This document shows positions 1 through 9,400 of a DNA stretch of 14,366 nucleotides, one piece after another. Under the pieces are notes generated by a model. It searched no databases. It was given only the letters and a program-made list of their open reading frames with translations, and was not told the origin of the DNA. The stretch's first letter is position 1. Each line of letters opens with the position of its first letter. The stretch is from positions 1 through 14,366 of the forward strand of contig JADGJH010000794.1 in NCBI GenBank assembly GCA_027596945.1, written 5' to 3'. The translations under genes and the position numbers were made by a program. This DNA comes from Physocladia obscura (lineage: Eukaryota; Chytridiomycota; Chytridiomycetes; Chytridiales; Chytriomycetaceae).

Positions 1-819
1 AACAATGAAGGCAAACACGAACAGGTGCGTATAGAAAAACGTGTTGTAGAAGTGACGACGGAAATAGTTCAAAGACGTGATGCCAACGAAAAGCAAAATC
101 GAAAGAGCCGCAACACCAAGAACTCTTTGGTATTGACCGCTTCCCAGCACGGCACCAGCCGAAACGACGAATAAAGTCTGGACTAGATTGGAATTCACCG
201 AAATGTAGAACGCAATTCCAATGACGCCATGGAAAACACTACTCCAAAGCAAAAGTCGACCCAACCAAATATGTAGCCTCATCAGGTTTGTGTATGGAAG
301 ATTTGCAAACGTGGCAAGAAAAGAGTTCTTCGAAACCGGCAGCATAACGAACCCCATAATGACCGACAAAACATCCCCGGAAGCGTTGAAAAGAGTCAAA
401 AGCACAAGGGTATTAAGCGACCTGCCACCTTTTGTCCATCTGGCAAGGCGTTTGAACCACCAATAATTAATGTCCCAACCAAGTGAAGCGCCTAGAGCAA
501 ATACAACAATGTAGAACCAGCCGAGTTCAGCTCTTGTGATTGAGCTTGACTTGAAGACGCGTTTGGTGAGAAAGTGGTTGATTGCGTGGTATTTTTTTGC
601 CAAGACTATTGCGACGCCTGAAAGCGCGAGGATAATGTAGAAACCAGCCAAATCTTTGCGAACCAGTGGTTGCATTGAGCTGGAGGCATCAATGCACGTG
701 TCTGAGAAACAGAGCCATGGGCGATCCTGTTGTAAATAGACCAGAACGTATGCGGCTGGGAAGAAAGCAATAGACGTAATGGCGAACAATATTTGAAGCG
801 GGGAATAGTTGGAAATCAT
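1..819 (-). CDS. Ferric reductase / NADPH oxidase-family transmembrane protein (5' part, cut by window edge)
   Basis: An uninterrupted minus-strand reading frame of 273 codons runs from ATG at 819 to the left edge without an intron. The protein is strongly hydrophobic, with about six membrane segments (near residues 6-28, 57-75, 99-117, 135-162, 184-207, 234-252). It carries the haem-ligand pattern of the ferric reductase-like domain: His183 and His197 (H-X13-H) in the segment LHIWLGRLLLWSSVFHG, and His265 in YTHLFVF, whose partner about 14 residues on lies outside the window. Members of this family pass electrons from cytosolic NADPH and FAD through two haems to ferric iron or oxygen at the outer face. 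The FAD/NADPH domains are not in view, so FRE-type reductase cannot be firmly separated from NOX-type oxidase; the motif style favours FRE. The start is the first ATG before the first membrane segment. Family certain to a high degree, substrate inferred. Confidence 0.85.
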   Translation of the reverse strand, partial: MISNYSPLQILFAITSIAFFPAAYVLVYLQQDRPWLCFSDTCIDASSSMQPLVRKDLAGFYIILALSGVAIVLAKKYHAINHFLTKRVFKSSSITRAELGWFYIVVFALGASLGWDINYWWFKRLARWTKGGRSLNTLVLLTLFNASGDVLSVIMGFVMLPVSKNSFLATFANLPYTNLMRLHIWLGRLLLWSSVFHGVIGIAFYISVNSNLVQTLFVVSAGAVLGSGQYQRVLGVAALSILLFVGITSLNYFRRHFYNTFFYTHLFVFAFIV

Positions 820-2399
820 CTGTGAGCAATCAAGAAGCGATAGGCTGGTGTTGAATTGGGAAACTTTTTGGGAAAATTTTGATGAGAAAAGAATTCGGTT
901 AGATGGAGCTGTGGCAATTTTATAGTACTCAAAATGAATTTTGAATTGGATTAAATCTTGCAGGAAAATTATTATTTTTGATAAGACTTTGGGAATGTAA
1001 AGCTAATTTAACTGCTATGTATCAGTTTTTAAATCGACATTATCAATTATGTTTTATGTGTTTGATAAGGTTCCGGTGCGTGTTGATTTTAAATTCGGTT
1101 ATCGATAAGGAAAATTAATCTAATACGCAATTCTTGCAGCATTTATACAATCATCAATTTTTTGAGTATTTGTCTATCAAACTTCTTCACAATGACAAGT
1201 TGTTTAAACTAAGAAATTAGCTTGTGCGTTTGCATACATATAGATGTGAATACGTTTTGTGATGCGCGTAAAGAAGGCGCAATCAATATCTGAGTGATCT
1301 CATGACAAACATGCACCGGGCACGTGATCTAATAGTAAACATCTTTCCAATTGTAATTAACGTGGAATTGATGCTTCATTCATTTGAAACGAATGAAAAA
1401 ACGCAATTACTGACGAACAATTAATTATTTCAGAGTTTAAGCCAGTGAAAGGTCTTTTTGTTAAAAAAAAAAAAAATTGAAAATTGAAAACATAATTTGT
1501 GATTTAGTATTTATTACGCGACTTTCATCTGGATCATACAACGCAACCACACACGCAGAAACAAATATTCATACTCAGAACATACGCATTTTTGTTATCC
1601 GGTAAGGATACCATTATTTTTCAGATGAATGGAGAATTTTTGCATTTGAGGAGAATCGTTTATTCTGATCTTCATTTACTAGTACAGAATATTTCAATAC
1701 AATCGTGTTATAAATTTTTTATCCAGAGAGATTCTTTGCCTTGTGGTGATTAAGCGGGCACAAAAAAAAAAAATGGAGATTTTGACAGATATAAAACCTC
1801 TAATGATTCCTGCTCAGTTTGTGCTGCAGCAAGAATCTGCAAAGAAATAAAAATTACGCTTTATGAAAGTTTAATGTTAAACTCTGCGTTTCGCCTTTCA
1901 CTATTTCAGTGTTAGAGAGTATGAGCAATTTTATTTTGGACATTAAATTATTATTTTATTCAACAAAGAAAATTACACGCAATGAAAAAACTAAACTTGC
2001 TCTTTCTCCCTCATCTCATATTCTTATTTAGAGACAAAGATGGAATGATGATTTTTTCATTTTTACTTGTTTTCACTGCGGCTTCACTTCTCAATATTCA
2101 ACTTTACAAATTCAACCGAAATAAAGTGATTTTGTTCAGGGTGAATTTTTTGACAAGGTGAAACAGATGGAGCTCATTATGAAAATATACAGGAAGTTCC
2201 CATCGCGACTTTTTCACTAACACGAGGATCGACCATACATAATGGACGATTGACACAGCTGAAATTTTTGGGATTTCAAACATATGAGTGCCTCAGAGAC
2301 AAAAAAATACAGGAAATTAACTAAATAACTCTCACTGCGGCCCCTAATAAAAAAATTACTTTGAATGATGGGATCGACTTTTAGCCAGAAATAGCAGCC
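820..2399. other. Intergenic region between divergent genes
   Basis: There is no convincing coding frame on either strand. The first 300 bp should hold the promoter and 5' UTR of the minus-strand reductase gene. A CACGTG E-box palindrome lies at 1321-1326. Poly-A tracts occur near 1465 and 1765, and CpG dinucleotides occur at normal density. Nothing else recognisable is seen. Confidence 0.6.
980..1109. promoter_or_regulatory. Cluster of GATA-type motifs upstream of the ferric reductase gene
   Basis: GATAAG occurs at 980-985, 1064-1069 and 1104-1109, all within 300 bp upstream of the reductase start at 819. The third sits in a perfect 10-bp palindrome, TTATCGATAA (1099-1108), which presents a GATA core on each strand. 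Fungal iron genes are often repressed by GATA factors of the SreA/Urbs1 type, which bind such cores. Assigning these sites to iron control is inference from the neighbour, and GATA is a short motif in AT-rich DNA. Confidence 0.35.
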
Positions 2400-2417
2400 A
2401 ATTGGGTTGCGAGAAAA

Positions 2418-2718
2418 GGTCTATCAAGTAGATCAAAATAGAAGCTTTGGAACTATCTTTCCAAAGTTTTCATCGTGTGAAATAATTGGAAGGAATGGAA
2501 GCATCTTCCAAAATGTAATGTCTCACGAAAGACATTTTAACATGCGGACGAAAAAAAAGGATCTCTCGAGCAGATCAGCAGTGTCTGGCCAAACTCGAAA
2601 AGCAGCAGGTGACAATGCCACTTGGGCCTTTCATAGAAGCTGAAGGGCGAGCGCATCTCGCACCTTCAGGTAAAAAGACTGGCGCGCAAGGCGGCCGAAG
2701 ATTTTTTGCTTCGTTTTT
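2418..2718 (+). ncRNA. Candidate structured non-coding RNA (serial hairpins followed by a T run)
   Basis: Consecutive inverted repeats fill this stretch. They are: 2418-2423/2429-2434 (6 bp, one G.U); 2441-2452/2459-2470 (12 bp, two G.U, 6-nt loop); 2486-2493/2504-2511 (8 bp, one G.U); 2517-2523/2530-2536 (7 bp, extended by 2513-2516/2540-2543); 2560-2564/2572-2576; 2587-2592/2622-2628 with one bulge; 2640-2651/2657-2669 (12 bp, one bulged A); and 2696-2700/2709-2713, followed by five T at 2714-2718. The wobble pairs are G.U only when read on the plus strand, which fits transcription in that direction. The T run could end a polymerase III transcript. I could not match it to SRP, RNase P/MRP, U1-U6 or U3 RNA. 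The ends are approximate and no expression evidence is available. Confidence 0.4.
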
Positions 2719-3170
2719 AAACCAAGTTGCCTAAAGAATGAATCTATTTAATATATATATTTTTTGTTCAGAACACGAAGATCGGTGAAAGAATAACGTG
2801 AATTTAATTAATTTTCGCCAATGATTGATTAATATTGTAATTTAAGAAGTTGGCAATGCTGACCTTTGCTGAGTGTTAGTTTTAATTATCATGACATAAT
2901 TTTTTGTCGCGAAAAATTTCATTTACATGATGAATTGAGCGAGTGATGATTCAATCAACTTTCTATTAGTGAAAAGCTGTGAACTGGCAAATGAACACTA
3001 CTTTCTGATATTTCAGTCGACAATCAGCAGCAACTTTTTAGCGCAAATGAATGCTTTCATATTCAGTTCCGGAAATTTCATAATGAAATGGGAAGCAGAG
3101 ACACTGAATATGAAAATTTTTGTCAATAATTTATCAGGAAGAAATAGAAAAACGGCCGCGAAAACCTTCA
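2719..3170. other. Intergenic / 5' flank of the surface-protein gene
   Basis: AT-rich sequence with no supported gene. Short overlapping frames on both strands around 2969-3265 do not resemble proteins. It should contain the promoter of the gene starting at 3171. No clear TATA box or other site was identified. Confidence 0.5.
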
Positions 3171-4444
3171 ATGCAAAACAAAAAGATGAATTTGGCAGAG
3201 ACTTATTTAGTGCTTGTGGCCGTCTTGTGCGTGGTTGCTCCGCTTCCTGCACGTGCATTCACTAACGGAACGCTGATTCCGCCGTACATTTGCGACTTGG
3301 AGGATCTGGCGATAGGCGGCCCAAAGTCTCTTGGCGACGTGATTCCGCTTCTGCAAGAGGGCGATGCGCAGGCCGCTATTGCCGGTTACCACCATCTCTA
3401 CACCAACGCGACTGGTTACGCAGCTCAAAATCTGTGTACGGCTCACATTGCGAATAATGCTGCATTTTCCTTTGGCGACAATGACTTTATCATCAGCACT
3501 ATTAATACGAACCAACATTTGAGTTGAGTTTCTCTTCTTCTCCTTTGTTTTGACTTCCTTCTCCATTAATTTTTTAATTTTAAGCCTCAACACTTTTCAT
3601 TTTCTAATAAATAAATTTTTTATTTTCATTTTACCAACTAGTTGGACTGATTGTGTGGATCCAAGACTTTCCTCCATTGGATTATTGGAAAAGTTATGGT
3701 GGATATGTTGGAAACGACGAGGATAGCGAGTTCAACCTTGATAACAGCAATAACAATAATGGTGAAGACGATGACGACGATGATTCTGATAAGCACAGTG
3801 AAAATGAATGGGCTGGCTGGAATACATCCACTGTTGCTTTGCCCCGCCGCATAGGAACGTTCAAAAAGGCAGGCCTCAACATGATTCCTTATCCATATAA
3901 ATGTGGCCAAACAATTGTTCACCAAACGGCACTCGATAACGACGCAGCAATCAAGTTTCAAAGCGACACCATCGTCTGGACTGCGCCAAAAAACATTTTC
4001 GGAACTTTTGTGGAAGTTCGTGGGGTTTGCGTTACTGATACTGGGTATGGAAAGTTTGCAGTTCAGATTCCGACCAGTGGGGTTGCTACTGGATCTTCAT
4101 ACGGAGTCAGCGCTGGAACTACTTCTGCAACTGATGCAACTGCAATTTGGGCGAGTGGCAGTGTCGCCGCTACAACTTCCACAACAACTGTGGCCTACGG
4201 TGTAGCTCCTTCTACAACGACGACCACTTTTGCGTACGGTGTCTCTCTTTCAACAACAACTACTACAAGTGCTGCTGCTGCTGTCGCTTCATCAACAACC
4301 AAGACTACTACCGCTACTGCTGGTGGACCTGCCGCCAATGTTCCGACAGTTACAAGTCAGAAAGCTGGTAATTTGTTGTCAGCAGGCAAAACAGCAACTG
4401 CATTCGGCGGAGTGGTTGTTATGCTTGTGGTTTTGCTGATTTGA
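3171..4444 (+). CDS. Secreted, Thr-rich, GPI-anchor-type cell-surface protein
   Basis: Two exons, 3171-3522 and 3642-4444, are joined by a 119-nt intron (donor GTTGAG, acceptor AACTAG, phase 1) to give 384 residues. Residues 1-29 form a signal peptide ending in PARA before Phe30; ATG 3186 is an alternative start. A globular part (about 30-261) has four Cys in the mature chain (41, 89, 205, 247) and a WTAP-containing strand (230-233) followed by a GVCVTDTGYGKF segment. This is loosely like Reeler/DOMON beta-sandwich domains, but the match is weak. An Asn/Asp-rich acidic insert (about 142-173, six Asp in a row at 160-165) interrupts it. Residues about 262-350 are a Thr/Ser/Ala-rich, probably O-glycosylated stalk. 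The C-terminus is a short hydrophobic tail after Gly/Lys/Thr residues, as in GPI-anchor signals. Likely placed in the wall or plasma membrane; exact role unknown. Confidence 0.75.
4190..4267 (+). repeat. Two tandem 39-bp coding repeats in the Thr-rich stalk
   Basis: Two adjacent 13-codon units (4190-4228 and 4229-4267) encode VAYGVAPSTTTTT and FAYGVSLSTTTTT. The DNA copies have diverged mostly at synonymous or conservative positions. A looser relative (SSYGVSAGTTSA) lies just upstream. Such repeats in surface-protein stalks commonly vary in copy number. Confidence 0.8.
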
Positions 4445-4757
4445 GACTTTGATTTTTCTTATTTCGTTTTTTTTTTTCTGGTTGGGTGGAAATGAAGAAA
4501 ATGTGTAAAAGGTTTTATCTTTTTTTACGGTATTGGCTTATTTGTCTGATTAATGCCCCACGTTCATCTCTTGAAAATTTTTAATTTTAAATGATTTGAA
4601 CTGGAAGTTTGCGGTTGAAAATCATCAAAAATAGAAGAGAGAGAAATAGAAGAAAAAAAAGAAAAAAATACAAATACAAATAACTCCGTATGCTCAATTT
4701 TTTTTTTTTTTTAAAAATGAAAAATGTTCACATTATTATACACAATTGGAAGAGAAA
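4445..4757. other. Convergent intergenic spacer with homopolymer tracts
   Basis: This 313-bp spacer lies between the 3' ends of a plus-strand and a minus-strand gene. It is dominated by T-rich tracts (near 4470 and 4700), an A/G-rich purine stretch near 4635-4670, and two CAAATA copies at 4671-4681. It presumably holds both 3' UTRs. No canonical AATAAA was seen on the plus strand after 4444. Confidence 0.6.
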
Positions 4758-6289
4758 CTACTGCCATTCGTCATCTGGCAACTCCACAGAGGCAAATTCT
4801 GTCTGCACCTGCAGCAAATGATAGGGGAAAAAAATTAATGATCAAAAAAAAAAAAACCAAAACAATGTGTGTTTCTTTTCAAAGTTACAGTAATTTTGCG
4901 TGGCGTTACGTGCAAAAATTTCGACTTCCCCGCTGGTGTAGTCGTGACGAGTTTTTCAGGTTCAGACTGAGTGTCAGATTCATCAACATCATCAGCCCAG
5001 CAATCAAAATTCTCCGTTTGTAAATTCAGTGAGACAAATTTTGAAGTTATAACGCTGGAATTCATCGTTGAAGACTTCAAATCAGCCAGCGAAAGATTTT
5101 TATGTGGTTGTTTTGCTTGTCGAAAAGAATCAGGCTCAGTTAAAGTATTTTTTTTGGTGGTGGGTTGTGCATTTTTTTTTGAAGTGGATACTGTTGATGA
5201 TTCGGGTATATGACTTTGCTTTGTGTCAATTGATGGTATGCGAGTAACACCTATGTTAGCGTTTCCGTTTACATTTGCAGAATTATAACTTTTAGCGGAC
5301 TTCTTTCCTCTCTAAGCAAAAAAACGTAAAAACAAAAATCTTAAACAATGAAAGTGTTTTTACCTTTCTGAGATTACGAGTGTTTTGTTTTTTGACATCT
5401 GCAAGATCTTTTGTAAGATTGCTGTTATTTTCAGGGACTGCCAAATAGCCATGTTCGTCTTTTTTATTTACGTCGAAAGTGTAAGAAGAAAATTCTACCC
5501 TGCGCGCAGCATCTTGCGTTGCAATTGGAACATCCATACTGCTAGTGTTGTTAGAACCCCATTCGTCATCCGCAAGCACGACAGACGGAATGGTGGAAAT
5601 CGGCTGCGAGACATGCCAGCGGTGCGAAACATTTTTTAATTTTCCAGTAACTGATACAGAAGATTGCTGGAACTTTTTGGCAAGATTCGCGTATGGCAGC
5701 GCAGCTTTTAATGTTGTGTTAGTTGTTGAAGGTGGCTTAAGTTGCTTTGGATTAGGGTGTTCGTGGAGTGACGGGAAAGCGGAACTCGATGGGTTCGACA
5801 CAATTCGAGAATTCACTGGAGGTTTGTTTACGTTCCACACGTTCTGAGTATTTGAGTAACTTCTGTTGAAAGAGTCATCCACGTTAACAACATTTTAATG
5901 GAAATCGATGTTTACTTTTCCGGCTGGATTTTTGAACTGGTTACACCGTCGACAAGAGAATGCGATTGGTTTCGCAGTGGGGCGATGTCTGGTGTTGTCG
6001 GTTCGTTGTTGTTGCTGTCGTTGGTTACGGACGAATTATTGTGTTGTATGCTAAGCTTTAGCAGAGTTTGCTCAGCCTTGCGCATTTCCTTCTTCCTATT
6101 CTTCCACTGCTGTTGTTCTTTTAGAAGTTTTGCAACGTGTGGATCGGTGTCGGAGATTGGCTGTGATTGGGATTGAACAGGCAGTGCAAATTTTTTGATC
6201 AAAGCGGAAACATTCGAAACGGTCGACGGCATAACTCGTTCGAGATGCCCATCTTCTTCATCCGAATACGTGTTTTTAGGGTACTCCAT
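4758..6289 (-). CDS. Disordered coiled-coil protein with repeated DDEW motifs, function unknown
   Basis: Four minus-strand exons keep one frame: 6289-5916, 5862-5364, 5311-4889 and 4808-4758, with introns of 53, 52 and 80 nt, giving 448 residues. I do not recognise the family. Residues 1-20 are acidic. Residues 50-83 form a charged helix likely to be a coiled coil (KLLKEQQQWKNRKKEM). The rest is rich in Ser, Asn, Thr, Pro and Gln, so probably disordered. Short motifs recur: ALIKKFAL (29-36) and NLAKKFQQ (184-191), and the acidic-aromatic motifs LADDEWG (221-227), DCWADDVDE (394-402) and the extreme C-terminal LPDDEWQ (442-448). Such motifs often dock onto adaptor or scaffold proteins, but no partner can be named. 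The last exon is only 17 codons; it is supported by a good acceptor (CTGCAG), phase agreement and the repeated motif. Without it the frame would end in a poly-Phe tail from a T tract. Confidence 0.65.
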
Positions 6290-6348
6290 TTCGTTCACAG
6301 ACTCGGATTATTCCATCAATTTTGCAAAGAAAAGAATGCGACTTTGAA

Positions 6349-6354
6349 TTTATT
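6349..6354 (-). terminator. Possible AATAAA polyadenylation signal of the PH-CLU gene
   Basis: An AATAAA hexamer on the minus strand lies about 70 nt after the stop codon at 6424-6426 and about 60 nt before the start codon of the next gene at 6289. It would place the 3' end of the upstream transcript inside the promoter of the downstream gene. Confidence 0.35.
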
Positions 6355-6423
6355 CGAAGATGGTTTTGATAGTATTATTCTTTCTGATAAAGAGGATTAA
6401 AAAAAACAAAAACGTCCAAGACA

Positions 6424-9400
6424 TTAACCAGAAAGACCTAAGGAGTCACTTTCCGCAAGTTGTATCGCTATTGCAAGCTCATCAATTGCACTTCCGTCAT
6501 CATCATCGATACGTGCCAACACTCCGTCCAAATAAATAGATGGACTGACTGCTGCCATCTTGATTACAACTTCTCTTGCCATCATTGGGTCGAATGAAGT
6601 AACTTCCGTACAGTCTAATGTACTACTTCCACGCAATTTCATCGGCACACACACGCCGTCCTCTTTTGCACTTCGCAACGTACGGATTACATCCTTATGG
6701 TGTGGTGATTCCACCAACGCAAGCTTGAGAGTCACAATTTTTTTTGTCAACTTATGCAAGATAGATTTGGGAAATTGTGGCAGTGGGGCAAAAGGCGGCA
6801 TTACAGCAGGTCCAACAAAAGGTGTTGGAGTCTGTCCACTTGCAAAAGATGCTGAACTGTCGGATGTCATTGCGCGCGATGAGCGTGATGATATATACGA
6901 ATCAATTGAAACTGAACTAGCTCTGCTACTTATGATAGATGTGCCTCGATTTCCTGTGGGCATGGCGGCAGTATTTTTCAAGAAACGAAACACCTTTTCG
7001 AAACATGTGATTGCCTCGCGGTATGCGGTGCGAATTGCTGGTGTCAGCACGCCTTTATAGCTTTCGTATGGTTTGAGAAGGAGTGTTGCAGTTTGAAGAT
7101 TTGCGGCGACTGAGCGGGGATCCATTTGCCCTTTTGCCTTCTCCCACATTTTTCTTGCCTTTTATTTTCATATTATCAGTTTTTGTAATATTAAAGAAAT
7201 GAGGTTTAGATCACACCTTTTGAGCGTTCTCGAGCGCGCTGCCCAAATCTCCACGTAAATCCAAGGCACTTGCAATATATCCATAAATTTGAGCAACAAG
7301 AGTTGATGGTGCTGAAATACTTTTTGCAATCTGTAAAGCCTGGATCAACCGAGCAGCAGATTCTTCAGTATTTTTCAAATATAAGTTAAGAATACCGGAC
7401 TATTTGACAATTGCAGTTAGAGATAGTAAACAAAACGCAAAATTGAAAACTCACTTTGGTTAAATAGCCAACAGTAACAACATGATTTTTTCCAAAACTG
7501 GCCATAGCAATTTCCAAACACATTTCATGAAAATTCAACGCATCCTCATATTTTCCGCACCGTATATAAACTCCACTCAGACGGTCATGCAGCGCCATTC
7601 CCATCGGATGGGATATCCCCCAATTCCATTTAACTGAAGTTACACCTTGTTGGTAAATCCGAATAACCGGTTCCAGATCAAAGTTACCGCTGCCATCGCC
7701 ACATCCTGCCATGTTTATTGTAAATCTTTCGGAATTTGAAGGCACAAGCAACGCGCCCATTGCTTCAATAAGCTGTGCCCGTGCAACGGTACTAACAGCA
7801 CTGGTTGTTTTCCCTACACACGCGCTGATTGCTGCAATAGCGTACCGCTTCGCTTCTTCTGGCCTATCGGTGAGGTTATAATGTGCTGCAACTGCTGTGA
7901 GTTCCAACGCAGTTCCATCGCTTCGCTGAAGCTTTGATTTCGGGCCCATGCTGCGAAAATGACGCGTCAAAGTATACGCGAGCCGTTCATCGTCGCCAAT
8001 AGTTGGTTGGTTTGTGGCCTGCTTCTGTGCCGCTTTGTCTACTTGTTGCAAAAGATGCTTCAACCCTGTTGGATGCTTTCGCCGTGGAATGAAGTTTTGG
8101 AAGCGAGTACGTGGACATGGGTTTGGGGATTGGAAGTTGTAGTCCGAGGATTCGTCGAAGAGGACGCCACACTGTTAGAAATTATTAGTTTTGTGGCTGA
8201 AGAAAAAAAAGTCGTCTAAATACGTGGTGTTGCATTGCGGAAAATATTGCTGGCCGATGCAACGAAAAGTAGTGCTTTTCTTCAATTTCATATTCAAATT
8301 TGAATTGAATTTCCGAGTTTAGCTTTTCTTGAAAGAACTGTTTGAATTGCTTGTATTACGGTTGTTTGCAATCAAAAAAATGCAAAAACAAACTCTAATT
8401 GCTTTATCGCCGATTCCAAGAGCTGTCGAAAACATGTTACACGTAAATGATTTTGTTTCCTCATCAATCTGAGTTGCTCCAACAGAACGGAAATGAATCA
8501 TGAGACTTCGAAGTCGGGTGACAAAAATTGATTTGAATGCTCTCGCTACCATCTCAATACAAGCCATATCACGGATGTATGGAATGTGAGATAGTTGTGC
8601 AATCAATCCTGAAAATTGATGTTATTTTTTATTCATATTTTCGACGTAAAATAGGTACCTAAATGTCTAACATTGATTCCAAATTTCCTGATTTCTGATG
8701 AAATATGAACTGCACTCAAAGGGCGAATTTCCAGATCATCAAAACGTTTGACAACATCTGGAATCCAGACTTCACGCAGATACGCCGAAGCACGAAGAGC
8801 TTCTGAATCATTTAAGTCGCGCTCTTTTCTTCCACATCCTGAGGCACTTGTGAAAGCATCGCTGCTGACAGTTGACGCATATTGTTTCAAAAACTCTGAA
8901 CGTAGCCGGTGTAATTTGTTTGGTCCAAGAGGTGAAGGGTTTTGAGAAGGAGCCATCATCGATGGCATGAGTTTTGAGTCTTGTCGTGTTGGACTTCTTG
9001 CAGGGCTTGAATTTGCGCTGGGTTGATGTGGCTGAAAGTCGATTGGCATTATTTCAAACAGGTTTACGGTGTAATTTCTACCGAACTCTTGATCGAAATG
9101 CATCTAAAACCAGCTTTTAATTTCAATATATTTCTGCCAAATATAATATTGCACCTGAATGTTTGCACTCAAGTGAACATTTACTCTGCGGTCTTCCCCG
9201 ATTTGAACGCCATGCGGCTTAAGATTTAATTCTTTTCCAATTAAACTCAATCTAGCTAATGCCGATTCGTCGCATTTGAGAGGGTTACTCCGTAAATCGA
9301 AACTGGGAGTTGTCTGAAAGGTTTCTTTAGCGAAAAAAAAAAGGTAAGTGTACTCTCTCATCGATTCCCATATCTGCATAAGCAACAACACGAAATCCTT

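Noticed and set aside
221..466. Plus-strand frame opposite the ferric reductase
   Set aside because: Antisense shadow of the minus-strand membrane protein, which has clear family motifs.
2582..2614. Resemblance to SRP RNA helix 8 (GAAA loop followed by AGCAGG)
   Set aside because: The conserved 5' side of the symmetric loop is absent (AAA instead of the CAGG type), and strong hairpins follow where SRP RNA should only close helix 5. Not called SRP.
2407..2643. 78-codon plus-strand frame in the left intergenic region
   Set aside because: It starts at TTG rather than ATG, has no protein-like character, and coincides with the serial hairpins that better explain the sequence.
3207..3593. 128-codon minus-strand frame opposite the surface-protein gene
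   Set aside because: Shadow of exon 1 and the intron of the plus-strand gene; no family resemblance.
6289..6430. Fusion of the PH-CLU gene with the downstream DDEW gene through an intron
   Set aside because: Donor-like GT sites near the stop (phase 1) do not match any acceptor frame before 6289, so two genes are favoured.
6560..7060. 166-codon plus-strand frame
   Set aside because: Antisense to the last exon of the PH-CLU gene, which continues the TPR region with phase-correct splicing; no independent evidence.
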